Positions 7,278 to 15,719 of a stretch of 64,000 nt of DNA are shown piece after piece. The translations under genes were made by a program, and so were the position numbers. Every line of letters begins with the position of its first letter. Within the stretch, counting starts at the first letter, position 1. The notes beneath the pieces are model-generated. The model ran no database searches. It saw only the letters and a program-made list of their open reading frames with translations, and was not told where the DNA came from. Source of the DNA: Streptomyces tendae (GTDB lineage: Bacteria; Actinomycetota; Actinomycetes; Streptomycetales; Streptomycetaceae); assembly GCF_014650435.1 (NCBI RefSeq), contig NZ_BMUY01000002.1, positions 372,001-436,000 of the forward strand, read 5' to 3'.

Positions 7278-8930
7278 TCAGGACGGGTCCTCCGGTACGG
7301 CCGACAGCAGGCTGTGCACGATCGGCCCCGCCGAGCCGCCGCCGGTGACGCCCTCCTCGACGACCACGGCGACGGCGACGTTGCCCCGGTGGGCGACGAG
7401 CCAGCCGTTGTTGTCCTGGTCGTCGGAGACCTCGGCGGTGCCGGTCTTGGCGCCGATCTCGCCGGGCAGGTCGGCCAGGACGCGCGCGGTGCCGTCGGTG
7501 ACGGTGGCCCGCATCAGCCCGCGCAACTGGCTGACGACCTCGTCGGGCAGCGGCTCGGTGCGGGTCTCGTCCTCGTTGCCCGCGGTGACGGACGGCTGGT
7601 GGAACTCGCCGGAGACCGCGGTGGCCGTCACCGACGCCATGATCAGGGGGTTGGCCTGGACCCGGCCCTGCCCGATCATCGACGCGGCCTTCTCCGTCTC
7701 GTCCTTGGGCACCGGCACCGAGCCGTCGTACGTCGGGATGCCGATGTGCCACTCCTGGCCGACCCCGAAGTAGGTGCGGGCGACCTTGCCCAGCTCCCCG
7801 TCGTCGAGCTTGCCGCGCAGGCTGATGAACGCGGTGTTGCACGACTCCGTGAAGTCCTTGCGGAAGGTGGCGCCCGGGTGTTCGGAGGTCTCCACGTTGT
7901 GGAACTCCTTGCCCACGGTCAGGTACTTGGGGCAGTCCACGACGTCGTCGGGCGCGACCGCGTCCTTGAGAAGCAGGGCGCTGCTCGTGACGATCTTCCA
8001 GGTGGAGCCGGGCGCGTAGGTGCCGGACGCGGCACGGTTGAAGCCGGAGGAGGGAGAGTTGGCGAGGGCGAGCACCTCGCCGTTGTCGACGCGCAGGGCG
8101 ACGAGGGAGGCGTTCTTGCCGTCGGCCTCCCCGAGAGCCTGCTCGGCGGCGGACTGCCAGCCGGCGTCCAGGGTGGTGCGCACGGGCCGGTCCGCCGTCG
8201 CCGGGTCGGGCTTCTTGCCGAAGGACGCCTCGGTGCGCACGGTCTCGCCGCTGGCCCGGTCGACCAGCTCGACCGCGCCGCGCGGACCGCCGCCGCCCGC
8301 GTCACCGGCGAGCCGGCCCAGGAGCGGGGACAGGGACGGGTACTGGGCGCCCACGAGCGAGACGCCCTCGCGGTCCGTGACCTTCGGCGGGGCGCTCTCC
8401 TCGCGCTCCAGGCGGAACTTCTCCGTCTCGCTCAGCCGCGGGTGCACCAGCGACAGCCGCCAGTCCACCTTCCAGCCCCCGTCCTGCTCGCGCAGCGGCA
8501 GCTCCGACTCGTACGTCCAGGTGCCCAGGCCGGTGACCGGCATCCGCGCGGTGAAGGGGACGCCGAGGGTGCCGTCCTCGCCCTCCTTCACGTCGTCGTC
8601 CGCCGCCGTCAGCTTCGGTTTCTCGATGTCGAGCCCCGCGGTGAAGCTCTGCAGCACCTCCTGCGCCTTGCCGGGCTCGGTGGTGCGTCCGGCCGCGCTC
8701 GGCAGCCGGCCGGCGGCCCAGTCGGCGAGGAAGGCGCGCGCCTGTTTCATCGCGGCCGGGTCGGGTCCGTCGTCGCCGCGCGCGAAGGGGCCGAACCCGG
8801 CGGCGTACGAGCCGCCCGCGGCGACCGCGAGTACGACGCCCACGGCGGCGACGGCCCGCACACCGTTGCGTGGCCTGCGGCGGCGGGAGGAGGAGGCGAG
8901 GTGGGGGGCGTCGGGCATGAGGTCGGGCAT
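7278..8930 (-). CDS. Penicillin-binding protein, class B transpeptidase with NTF2-like domain
   Basis: This 550-residue protein has a cytoplasmic Arg-rich start, one membrane anchor (about 24-46), an NTF2/MecA-N-like domain (about 55-165), a dimerisation domain and a transpeptidase domain. The active-site motifs are S309-T-W-K312, S363-C-N365 and K495-T-G-T. It cross-links peptidoglycan on the outer face of the membrane and is a beta-lactam target. The ATG at 8930 has AAGGA about 7 bases upstream. The gene converges on the P450 gene and follows the esterase-lipoprotein gene on the same strand after 76 bases of repeats. Streptomyces carry several such PBPs that act in division or sporulation; which one this is cannot be told. 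Confidence 0.93.
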   Translation of the reverse strand: MPDLMPDAPHLASSSRRRRPRNGVRAVAAVGVVLAVAAGGSYAAGFGPFARGDDGPDPAAMKQARAFLADWAAGRLPSAAGRTTEPGKAQEVLQSFTAGLDIEKPKLTAADDDVKEGEDGTLGVPFTARMPVTGLGTWTYESELPLREQDGGWKVDWRLSLVHPRLSETEKFRLEREESAPPKVTDREGVSLVGAQYPSLSPLLGRLAGDAGGGGPRGAVELVDRASGETVRTEASFGKKPDPATADRPVRTTLDAGWQSAAEQALGEADGKNASLVALRVDNGEVLALANSPSSGFNRAASGTYAPGSTWKIVTSSALLLKDAVAPDDVVDCPKYLTVGKEFHNVETSEHPGATFRKDFTESCNTAFISLRGKLDDGELGKVARTYFGVGQEWHIGIPTYDGSVPVPKDETEKAASMIGQGRVQANPLIMASVTATAVSGEFHQPSVTAGNEDETRTEPLPDEVVSQLRGLMRATVTDGTARVLADLPGEIGAKTGTAEVSDDQDNNGWLVAHRGNVAVAVVVEEGVTGGGSAGPIVHSLLSAVPEDPS

Positions 8931-8946
8931 GGCAGGTCCTTCGTCG

Positions 8947-9029
8947 GGTCAGTGGCCGGGCCGGGGTCGGAGCGGGGTCAGCGGCCGAGGCCGGGGCCGG
9001 AGCCGGTCAGTGGCCGGGGCCGGGGTCGG
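8947..9029. repeat. G/C-rich direct repeats between esterase and PBP genes
   Basis: A 24-25 base unit beginning GGTCAGTGGCCGGG occurs at 8947-8970 and 9005-9029, with a degenerate middle copy at about 8975-9000. The last copy includes the stop codon of the esterase gene, so the end of that protein (DPGPGH) is encoded by repeat DNA. Confidence 0.7.
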
Positions 9030-10161
9030 TGAAGAAGTCGAGGATCGTGTCGGTGGCGTCGAGGGCCGTGCTGACAGGGCCGAACCCCTCGGGCGGCGGG
9101 ACGGTCGAACCCGGCCAGGTGTGACCGGCGTCGTCGACGACGAGGAGCTGCACGGTGCCGCCGGACCGCCGGTCGCCGCCGGGGGCTTCCTTCCCGAGCC
9201 GCCACACCGTCCGGTCGTAGCCCTTCTCCTCCCGCGTGACCGGCTCGCCCCCGCCCCCGGCCGCCGCGAACGCCGCCGCGCTGTCCCGGGCCGAACGGGT
9301 CGGCAGGATCGGCTCCTCGGGGTCCGGCGGCGGGGAGGGCAGGCCCGTGAGCGGCCGTACGGGGTCGTCGGCGCCGTAGACGACCATGACGGGGACGGAC
9401 CCGGTGGGCTCCACCGCGGCGTCCCCCGTGGGCAGTTGACCGGAGACCGAGGCCGCGCCCGCGAGCAGGGCGGGGCGCTCGGCGGCCATGCGCAGGGCCA
9501 TCGAGCCGCCGTTGGAGAACCCGGCGACGTAGACCCGGTCGGGGTCGGCCCGCTCGGTGCGGGCCAGGTGCTTGATCAGCGCCTCGGTGAACCGCACGTC
9601 GAGGGCGGGGTCGGGACGCTGCTTCGTCGCCTGTGCGCCCGCGCCCCAGCCGTGGCCGAGCCCCTCGGGAAAGGCGACGAGCATGCCGCGCGCGGTGGCG
9701 GCCCGCTCCAGCCGCGTCTTCGCCCGCAGTTCGGCGGCGTCGGCGCCACGGCCGTGGAACGCGATGAGGAGGGGCTTCGGACCGTCGCCTTCGCCATCGG
9801 CGGGCGGGGCGGGTGGCCGGTGCAGGAGGTACTGGCGGATGTCACCGTCCACCCGGAGCTGGGCCCTGACCTCCGGCGCCGCGGTGGCCGTACCGCCGCC
9901 GACGGCGGACGAGCCGCTCGCCGAGGGCGCGGCGGCCGGACGGCCGGAGTCGCTGGCGCAGCCCGCCAGGGGGAGGACGACCGCGAGGGCGAGGACACCG
10001 GGCCACCGGCGGGCACGGACCGCGAAGTCGCGGGCACGGCCATGCGCACGGGCACGGACAGGGGCATCTGCACCGGCAGGGACAGAGGCAGGGGCAGGAG
10101 AGGCAGAGACAGAGGCAGGGGCAGGGGCAGGGGCAGGGGCACGGCCGCGGAAGGAGCGCAT
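9007..10161 (-). CDS. Lipoprotein esterase, PHB depolymerase/LpqC-like alpha/beta hydrolase
   Basis: The 384-residue product has a long Pro/Ala-rich start encoded by simple repeats, then a hydrophobic segment ending in the lipobox LPLAGC, so it is probably lipid-anchored outside the cell. The rest is an alpha/beta hydrolase of the PHB depolymerase/LpqC group: LLIAFHGRGADA (oxyanion region), GFSNGGSMA (nucleophile elbow GxSxG), VVYGADDPV (acid) and DAGHTWPG (His). It probably cleaves esters such as feruloyl or polyester bonds. No clear ribosome site precedes the ATG at 10161, so the start is uncertain and may be leaderless. The LysR gene is divergent, 85 bases away. Confidence 0.85.
   Translation of the reverse strand: MRSFRGRAPAPAPAPASVSASPAPASVPAGADAPVRARAHGRARDFAVRARRWPGVLALAVVLPLAGCASDSGRPAAAPSASGSSAVGGGTATAAPEVRAQLRVDGDIRQYLLHRPPAPPADGEGDGPKPLLIAFHGRGADAAELRAKTRLERAATARGMLVAFPEGLGHGWGAGAQATKQRPDPALDVRFTEALIKHLARTERADPDRVYVAGFSNGGSMALRMAAERPALLAGAASVSGQLPTGDAAVEPTGSVPVMVVYGADDPVRPLTGLPSPPPDPEEPILPTRSARDSAAAFAAAGGGGEPVTREEKGYDRTVWRLGKEAPGGDRRSGGTVQLLVVDDAGHTWPGSTVPPPEGFGPVSTALDATDTILDFFTDPGPGH
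10085..10140. repeat. GGGGCA/GAGGCA-type hexanucleotide repeat
   Basis: The plus strand reads repeated GGGGCA and AGAGGCA units, including four consecutive GGGGCA copies just before 10140. On the minus strand they encode the PAPAPAPAS-type N-terminus of the lipoprotein esterase. Copy number may vary between strains. Confidence 0.75.
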
Positions 10162-10199
10162 GGCCCGAGGAGAGCAACCCCGCCGAGTCCCTGTCCAAG

Positions 10200-10236
10200 A
10201 CCGATATGGATGTCGGATCGATCAATCACCGATATG
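10200..10236. promoter_or_regulatory. Direct repeat in the LysR/esterase divergent promoter region
   Basis: ACCGATATG occurs at 10200-10208 and 10228-10236, a 28-base period, in an A/T-rich pocket containing GATCGATCAATC. It lies just upstream of the LysR start (10247) and between divergent genes, a usual place for LysR-type binding. The regulator that binds it is inferred. Confidence 0.45.
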
Positions 10237-10246
10237 ATTACTGGTC

Positions 10247-11209
10247 GTGGACCTGGTGCGGCACCTGGAGTGCTTCGTGGCTGTTGCAGAAGAGTCACAC
10301 TTCGGGCGTGCCGCCGCCCGGCTCGGCATGGCCCAGCCGCCCCTGTCGCAGCGCATCCAGCGACTGGAGAAGGAGCTGGGCGTCCGGCTCTTCGAGCGCA
10401 CCAGCCGCCAGGTGGCGATCACCGAGGCGGGCACGCTGCTGCTCGCCGAGGCCCGTGAGCTGCTGGCCCGCGCCGAGTCACTGCGGACCGCGGCGCGCCG
10501 CATCCGGGACGGCGAGAGCGGTCTGCTGCGCGCCGCCCTGTCCCCCGACATCTCCGGCGAGACCGTCGCCGCGCTGCTGGCCGACTTCCGCCGCCGGCAC
10601 GCGGGGCTCGAACTGGAGCTGCACGAGCTGACCACCGCCCAGCAGCTCGCCGGGTTCGCCGCCCACGAGCTGGACGTCGGCCTGATCCACCACCCGTGCG
10701 ACGTCACCGGCCTGGAGCTGGGCCCGGTGCTCCGCCGCGACCTCGGCGTGCTGCTGCCGCGGGGCGCGCCGCAGACCGAGCTGGACGCCGTGCCGCTGGC
10801 CGCGCTCACCGGCTACGACCTGGTGCTCTTCCCGCGCGCCGACGCCCCCGCGGTCTACGACGACCTGCTCACGGCCTGTGCCCGGGGCGGCTACACGCCC
10901 GCCGCGGTACGGCACGGCCAGGGCGCGAGCTTCGTCCGCGGCCTGGTCCTGTCGTCCGGGGCCGTCGCCCTCAGCCCCCGCGACACCCGGCTGGTGACCC
11001 CCGGCGACCAGGACCTGGTCTGGCGCCCGCTGGCCGGGGCGCCGCCCGCCTGGCGGCACTCCGCGGCGTGGCCCCGGGGCCGCGGCGACGCCGCCGTCGG
11101 CGCCTTCGCGGACGCGGCCACCCACGCCCTGCGCACCACGGCCGACGCCCACGCCGAGACACCCGCCCGGCCCCTGCACCTACGCCCGGCATCGGAGTTC
11201 TGGCTTTGA
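10247..11209 (+). CDS. LysR-family transcriptional regulator
   Basis: This 320-residue regulator has a classic N-terminal winged helix-turn-helix (MDLVRHLECFVAVAEESHFG through GMAQPPLSQRIQRLEKELG and LFERT) and a periplasmic-binding-protein-like effector domain (about 90-300). It starts at a GTG at 10247. It is divergent from the esterase gene and lies upstream of a beta-lactamase-like gene on the same strand (113-base gap). LysR proteins usually control the divergent neighbour; the beta-lactamase-like gene is a second possible target, by analogy with ampR/ampC, although the orientation differs from that arrangement. Confidence 0.93.
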   Translation: MDLVRHLECFVAVAEESHFGRAAARLGMAQPPLSQRIQRLEKELGVRLFERTSRQVAITEAGTLLLAEARELLARAESLRTAARRIRDGESGLLRAALSPDISGETVAALLADFRRRHAGLELELHELTTAQQLAGFAAHELDVGLIHHPCDVTGLELGPVLRRDLGVLLPRGAPQTELDAVPLAALTGYDLVLFPRADAPAVYDDLLTACARGGYTPAAVRHGQGASFVRGLVLSSGAVALSPRDTRLVTPGDQDLVWRPLAGAPPAWRHSAAWPRGRGDAAVGAFADAATHALRTTADAHAETPARPLHLRPASEFWL

Positions 11210-11321
11210 GCGCCCCAGCCCCCTTGGGCCACCGACCCGCACGGCCCGCCGCCGCCACGGGTGCCGCCCACCGCTACCCGGCGTGCCCAGCACGGATCGG
11301 CCCGGCACCGGAGGACCGGTC

Positions 11322-12200
11322 ATGAGCGACACCGCCACCGCCGCACGGCTGGACGCGGCCTTCGCCGACGCCGGGGTCACCGGGTGGCTGCACGCCGTGG
11401 ACATCGACTCGGGGGCGCAGATCGGCGCCGGGGCGGACCAGCCGGTGTGCACGGCCAGTGTCCACAAGCTGTGCGTGCTGGTGACCCTGCACGAGCTGGC
11501 GGCGGCCGGGGCCCTGGACCTCACCGAGCAGGTCGAGTGCCCGCCCGCCGGACGCACCCCGGGGCCCACCGGGCTGGCGGCCATGCTCGACCCGGTCCGG
11601 CTGTCGCTGCGCGACGCCGCGTTCCTGATGATGTCCGTCAGCGACAACACCGCCGCCGACCTGCTGCTGCGCCGGGTCGGTCTGGACGCCGTCAACCGCA
11701 CCGCGGCCCGGCTCGGCCTCACCCGGACACGGGCGGTGTACGGCTTCGGCGAGATGCTGGGCACCATGCGCGAGGACGCAGGGCCCGACGGAGCGCGGGC
11801 GCTGACCGACCCGCACGTCATCACCCGGCTGCGTGCCCTGGACCCGGCCCGCACCAACCACAGCACCCCGCGGGACATGACCCGCCTGCTCGGCACGGTC
11901 TGGCGGGACGAGGCGTGCCCTGCCGAGTACGGCGCCGCGATGCGCCGGATCATGGGCCTCCAGGTGTGGCCGCACCGCCTGGCCTCCGGCTTCCCCTTCG
12001 ACGACGTGCACGTGGCCGGCAAGACCGGCAGCCTGCCGACCCTGCGCAACGAGGTCGGCGTCGTCGAATACCCCGACGGCGGCCGCTACGCCGTGGCCGT
12101 CTTCACCCGCACCGCCCACACCGCGGCCGTACTCCCGGCGGCGGACGCGGTGATCGGCACCGCGGCCCGGATCGCGGTGGACGCGCTGCGCGCACCCTGA
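11322..12200 (+). CDS. Class A beta-lactamase-like serine hydrolase
   Basis: This 292-residue protein keeps the class A beta-lactamase motifs in order: S46-V-H-K49 (SxxK), S107-D-N109 (SDN) and K234-T-G. The ATG at 11322 follows CGGAGGACC and is preferred to a start 13 codons upstream. No signal peptide is visible (MSDTATAARLDAAFADAG), so as read it is cytosolic. This is odd for a secreted beta-lactamase and points to either a non-canonical serine hydrolase or a Streptomyces class of leaderless homologues. It could hydrolyse beta-lactams or another amide or ester. It is downstream of the LysR gene on the same strand. Confidence 0.85.
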   Translation: MSDTATAARLDAAFADAGVTGWLHAVDIDSGAQIGAGADQPVCTASVHKLCVLVTLHELAAAGALDLTEQVECPPAGRTPGPTGLAAMLDPVRLSLRDAAFLMMSVSDNTAADLLLRRVGLDAVNRTAARLGLTRTRAVYGFGEMLGTMREDAGPDGARALTDPHVITRLRALDPARTNHSTPRDMTRLLGTVWRDEACPAEYGAAMRRIMGLQVWPHRLASGFPFDDVHVAGKTGSLPTLRNEVGVVEYPDGGRYAVAVFTRTAHTAAVLPAADAVIGTAARIAVDALRAP

Positions 12201-12251
12201 CGGTGCCGGGGCCCTCGCGTCACCCAGCCACGTGCGCCATGTGCGCCGCGT

Positions 12252-12278
12252 GCGTCACCCGCGTCACCCGCGTCACCC
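12252..12278. repeat. Three tandem copies of a 9-base unit
   Basis: GCGTCACCC is repeated three times without a gap (12252-12260, 12261-12269, 12270-12278). The last copy overlaps the stop codon region of the minus-strand beta-helix gene. Confidence 0.85.
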
Positions 12279-13904
12279 GGCGTTGTCGCGCCAGCGTCCG
12301 CCGCTCGGCGCCGAGTCGAAACGGGTCGACGCCGAGCCGTTGCCGCTGAAGTCGTTGCCGGAGACCCGGCCGCCCGTCCAGGTGGCCTCGGGCGCGATCC
12401 ACACCGCGTGGACCTGGGTGCGGGGGCGCCCGTCGTCCCGGACGCGGTTGCCGTGCACGTACGGGTGGGTCACGGCCGCGGCGGCGGTGAGACCGGCGCG
12501 CGGGGCCGGGGAGTCCGGGAGGCGGTAGGCGGTGCCGGGGCCGGGGGTGCCGTCCGGCCACGCGGTGTCGGCTCCCGGGCGCAGGGGGGCGAGCGTGAGC
12601 CGGGTGACGGTGTTGTCGGTGACCACGGCGGTGACCTCGGCCCCGCCGGGTTCGCCACCGATCGTCAGCTCTTTGCCGCGGTGGCCGCCCGGCAGCCAGT
12701 CGGCCCGCTCGTCGGTCAGGGACAGCGGCCCGCAGTGGACGCCCTCGCCGCCCCCGTGAGCCTCCGGCGCCGCCCGGCGGCCGTTGCCCCGGATCCGGTT
12801 GCTGAAGATCGCGGGCTCGTGCAGCGGGGCGTCGACGCGGATGCCGTCCAGCGCGTTGTCGTGGATGTCGTTGGACTCCAGGACGATGTCGGTGGCGGGT
12901 TCCTGGTCGCCGCCGGACAGGTTGTGCTCCCAGTAGCCGTACCGCCCGTTGTTGCTCACCCGGTTGCCGTGGAAGCCGTACGGCCCCGGGGTGTTGCCGA
13001 GCGCGATCCCGTCCCCCGCGTTGCCGTCGATCACGCACCCGGTGACGAGGCCGCCGCGCCCGCCCACGCTCGTCGTGCCCTGCGCCGACACGTCGAACCC
13101 GGCGACGTGGTTGCCGAGCATGGTGCAGCCGGTGACCAGGAGGCCGTCGGCGCCCCAGTCGGAGATGCCGTAGCGGTTGTCCTCGGCGTGGCAGGCGGTG
13201 AGGCGGATGCCGCGGGGCGGGACCCAGTCGTCCTGCTGGAGTTCGAGGAAGATGCCGTTGGTGCCGTTGCCGCGCGCGGTGCAGTCGGTCACCGCCAGCC
13301 GTTCGACCGGCCCCCAGCCGCCGACCCCGATCCCGATGCCCGCACCGCCCATCTTCTCGCCGGGGTCCTGCCGCCCGCACCGCTCGGTCAGCACCCCCTC
13401 CACCACCGTGTCCTGGAGGAAGTCGCACCCGAAGCCGGTGGCGGCGGTGTCGTGGATCCACAGGTCGCTGAAGCGCCCGCGCAGCACGTACTGCAGGCCC
13501 AGGCCCTTGGCCAGGACCTCGTACTCCTCGGTCTCCACCCCAAGACCGTCGATCTCGAAGTGGGCGAAGGTGACGTCGGCGACGTGGTGATCCCGTCCGG
13601 CGCCGTGCTGCGCGGTGGTGAACCAGGCCAGCGGAACCGGCTGCGTGGGGGCACCCGGGTTGGTGAGCGCGAAGCACGTCGCGCCGCGTCCGGCACCGAC
13701 CAGCGAGACGCCGCTGCGCCAGAGCACGGGCTTGTCCCGGATCAGGTACCGCCCGGCGGGCACGCGCACGGTGCGCGGCCGTCCGTCCCCGGCGGTGGCG
13801 TCGCCCAGTGCGTCCACCAGCTTCTGCAGGGCCGGCCCGTCGTCCGCGGTGCCGTCCCCGACCAGGCCGTACTCATGGGCGTCCGCCGTCAACGGCGCGG
13901 TCAT
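12273..13904 (-). CDS. Right-handed parallel beta-helix (pectate lyase-like) protein
   Basis: This 543-residue protein has an N-terminal pectate lyase superfamily start (DAHEYGLVGDGTADDGPALQ, then VRVPAGRYLI), followed by many beta-helix coils with Asn ladders such as GNGTNGIFLE, GNAGDGIALG and HDNALDGIRV. Such proteins bind or cleave polysaccharides, or epimerise uronates. No signal peptide is visible at the ATG at 13904, so it is cytosolic as read or exported by an unknown route. Catalytic residues cannot be assigned. It is a single gene, convergent with the beta-lactamase-like gene. Confidence 0.88.
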   Translation of the reverse strand: MTAPLTADAHEYGLVGDGTADDGPALQKLVDALGDATAGDGRPRTVRVPAGRYLIRDKPVLWRSGVSLVGAGRGATCFALTNPGAPTQPVPLAWFTTAQHGAGRDHHVADVTFAHFEIDGLGVETEEYEVLAKGLGLQYVLRGRFSDLWIHDTAATGFGCDFLQDTVVEGVLTERCGRQDPGEKMGGAGIGIGVGGWGPVERLAVTDCTARGNGTNGIFLELQQDDWVPPRGIRLTACHAEDNRYGISDWGADGLLVTGCTMLGNHVAGFDVSAQGTTSVGGRGGLVTGCVIDGNAGDGIALGNTPGPYGFHGNRVSNNGRYGYWEHNLSGGDQEPATDIVLESNDIHDNALDGIRVDAPLHEPAIFSNRIRGNGRRAAPEAHGGGEGVHCGPLSLTDERADWLPGGHRGKELTIGGEPGGAEVTAVVTDNTVTRLTLAPLRPGADTAWPDGTPGPGTAYRLPDSPAPRAGLTAAAAVTHPYVHGNRVRDDGRPRTQVHAVWIAPEATWTGGRVSGNDFSGNGSASTRFDSAPSGGRWRDNAG

Positions 13905-13966
13905 GGGCTGCTCCTTCCACCGGTGACGCCGACCGGGTACCAGGCACCGGCCCGCCCCAATCGCGA

Positions 13967-13998
13967 GGACACAGGCAAGGACACAGGCAAGGACAGAG
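13967..13998. repeat. 12-base tandem repeat upstream of the DUF6479 gene
   Basis: GGACACAGGCAA at 13967-13978 and 13979-13990, followed by a diverging third copy starting GGACAGAG. It lies in the divergent intergenic region between the beta-helix gene and the DUF6479 gene. Confidence 0.8.
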
Positions 13999-14048
13999 AT
14001 GGGGACATATCAGGCGCTTTATCTCATTTGGGGGTACATAATCAGAAC

Positions 14049-14420
14049 ATGAGTACGGCAACGTATGTAGTGCTGGCCGCGCCTTCGGGCGGGCTCAAGG
14101 TGGCAGTGGTCTTCATCATCGGGCTGGTGATCGCCGGGGCGTTGGTCTGGGCCGTACGCATCGGCATGCGGGTCATGGACCGGGAGCCCGACCGCCCCCG
14201 CGCCGACGAACAGCCGCACCTCCCGGACACCGGGGCCGTCCGCGAGGAGCGGGAGATGCGTGAACCCGACGAGATCCCGCTGAACGACAACGGGAGCCCG
14301 CGGCTCATGCCCTACGAACTGCACCACTCGGGCAGCCGCCGCGGCGAGGACCAGAAACGGCGGCGCTGGCTGCCGGGGTCCAGCGGAGCCTTCGGCAGCG
14401 GTGGGCCGGGACACGTCTGA
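14049..14420 (+). CDS. DUF6479-like single-pass membrane protein
   Basis: This 123-residue protein begins MSTATYVVLAAPSGGLKVAV, with one hydrophobic segment (about 16-38) and then a charged cytoplasmic tail containing REPDRPRADEQPHLP and RLMPYELHHSG. This pattern resembles the actinobacterial DUF6479 family, whose function is unknown. The ATG at 14049 sits after an A/T-rich stretch (GGGGGTACATAATCAGAAC) that probably holds the promoter. The M24 peptidase gene overlaps its end by 20 bases if that gene starts at 14401, suggesting cotranscription. Confidence 0.75.
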   Translation: MSTATYVVLAAPSGGLKVAVVFIIGLVIAGALVWAVRIGMRVMDREPDRPRADEQPHLPDTGAVREEREMREPDEIPLNDNGSPRLMPYELHHSGSRRGEDQKRRRWLPGSSGAFGSGGPGHV

Positions 14421-15552
14421 GGCCGTGGGTGACGCCGCCCCCGGCGCCTTCGCGGAGGACGTCTACGCGGCCCGCATGGACCGCACCGCGTACGAGGCCG
14501 CCGCCCTCGGGCTCGCCGGTGTGCTGGTCACCCCCGGCCCCGACCTGGTGTGGCTGTGCGGCTACCGGCCCACCGCCACCACCGAACGCCTCACCCTCCT
14601 CGTCCTCACCGCCACCTCCCAGCCCCGGCTGCTGGTGCCCGCGATCGACCGCCCGACCGCCGAGGCGGCTCCCGGCGCGGGCGCGATACGGGTGTCCGAC
14701 TGGTGGGAGGGACAGGACGCCTACGCCGCCGCGGCCGGACTGCTGCGCCCGCACGGGCGGTACGCCGTCTCCGACGCGACCTGGGCGCTGCACCTGCTCT
14801 GCCTCCAGGCGTCCCTGCCGCTGGCCACCTACCAGCCGCTGTCCGTCGTACTGCCCATGCGGCGGGCGGTGAAGGACGCGGACGAGGTGGCCCGGCTGAC
14901 GGCCGCGGCAGCGGCGGCGGACGCCGCGTACGAGGAGGTCATCGGGCTGCGCTTCGGCGGGCGCAGCGAGCGGGAGCTGGCCGCCGACCTGGCCGGACTG
15001 CTGCGCGGGCACGGCGGCAGCCGGGTCGACTTCACGGTGGTGGGCGCCGGGCCGCACGCCGCCGACCCGCACCACCGGCCCGGGGACCGGGTCATCGGGG
15101 ACGGCGACATGGTCGTCCTGGACTTCGGCGGCCTGCGGGACGGCTACGGCTTCGACATCGCCCGCACCGTCCACGTCGGGGCGCCGACGGACGAGGAGCG
15201 CCGGGTCCACGAGACCGTCCGGACGGCGCAGCGGGCGGCCTTCGAGGCGGTGCGGCCCGGGGCGTCCTGCCAGGACGTCGACCGGGCGGCCCGCGCGGTG
15301 CTCGAGGAGGCCGGTCACGCCGGGCACGTCGCGCACCGCACCGGCCACGGCGTCGGCGTCACCACCCACGAGCCGCCCTATCTGGGGGAGGGCGAGGACC
15401 AGCCCCTGGAACCTGGCATGTGCTTCTCCATCGAGCCCGGCGTCCACCTCCCGGACCGTTTCGGCGTCCGTATCGAGGACGTCGTGACCTGCACGGAGGA
15501 CGGGGCGCGACGGCTCAACACCACCTCGCACGAGCTGGTGATCGTCCGCTGA
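14401..15552 (+). CDS. M24-family metallopeptidase (Xaa-Pro aminopeptidase-like)
   Basis: This 383-residue protein has the two-domain creatinase/aminopeptidase P fold: an N-terminal domain (TPGPDLVWLCGYRPTAT) and the pita-bread catalytic domain. Dinuclear metal ligands are visible as D in VVLDFGG, D in GFDIARTV, H in HRTGHGVGV, E in SIEPGVHL and E in RIEDVV. It probably removes N-terminal residues before proline in the cytosol. The start is either the GTG at 14401, overlapping the DUF6479 gene, or the in-frame GTG at 14425; neither has a perfect ribosome site. The AEDVYAARM segment typical of the family is downstream of both, so the choice hardly affects the domain. Confidence 0.9.
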   Translation: MGRDTSEAVGDAAPGAFAEDVYAARMDRTAYEAAALGLAGVLVTPGPDLVWLCGYRPTATTERLTLLVLTATSQPRLLVPAIDRPTAEAAPGAGAIRVSDWWEGQDAYAAAAGLLRPHGRYAVSDATWALHLLCLQASLPLATYQPLSVVLPMRRAVKDADEVARLTAAAAAADAAYEEVIGLRFGGRSERELAADLAGLLRGHGGSRVDFTVVGAGPHAADPHHRPGDRVIGDGDMVVLDFGGLRDGYGFDIARTVHVGAPTDEERRVHETVRTAQRAAFEAVRPGASCQDVDRAARAVLEEAGHAGHVAHRTGHGVGVTTHEPPYLGEGEDQPLEPGMCFSIEPGVHLPDRFGVRIEDVVTCTEDGARRLNTTSHELVIVR

Positions 15553-15614
15553 GGGTCCCGGCCGGAGGAAAAACCGCTCGCGTCCGCGCCCCGGCCCTGC
15601 GTACCGTCGCACCC

Positions 15615-15671
15615 ATGAAGCGCGCCTGCTCGTCCTTGATGACGACGCCGGGGACCGTCCCGGCGCGCTGA
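15615..15671 (+). CDS. Possible 18-residue leader peptide of the thrS paralogue
   Basis: A short frame MKRACSSLMTTPGTVPAR runs from an ATG at 15615 to TGA at 15669-15671. It holds three Thr codons (ACG ACG, then ACC) in its second half and ends 17 bases before a strong hairpin (15688-15719) that precedes the threonyl-tRNA synthetase gene. There is no ribosome binding site, but TACCGT at 15602-15607 could be a -10 box giving a leaderless transcript. Its 3' part can also fold by itself (CGCCGGG with CCCGGCG). This fits ribosome-mediated attenuation, but translation has not been shown and the Thr enrichment is modest. Confidence 0.4.
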   Translation: MKRACSSLMTTPGTVPAR

Positions 15672-15687
15672 CTGCTGACCAGAAGTC

Positions 15688-15719
15688 CGAAGCCCCGGGG
15701 CGAGCGCCCCGGGGCTTCG
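15688..15719 (+). terminator. Strong hairpin, terminator or attenuator before the thrS paralogue
   Basis: A perfect 14-base stem (CGAAGCCCCGGGGC with GCCCCGGGGCTTCG) closes a GAGC tetraloop. No T tract follows, which is common for Streptomyces terminators. It ends 43 bases before the synthetase start. It could terminate the M24 gene transcript or act as an attenuator for the synthetase. Confidence 0.75.
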
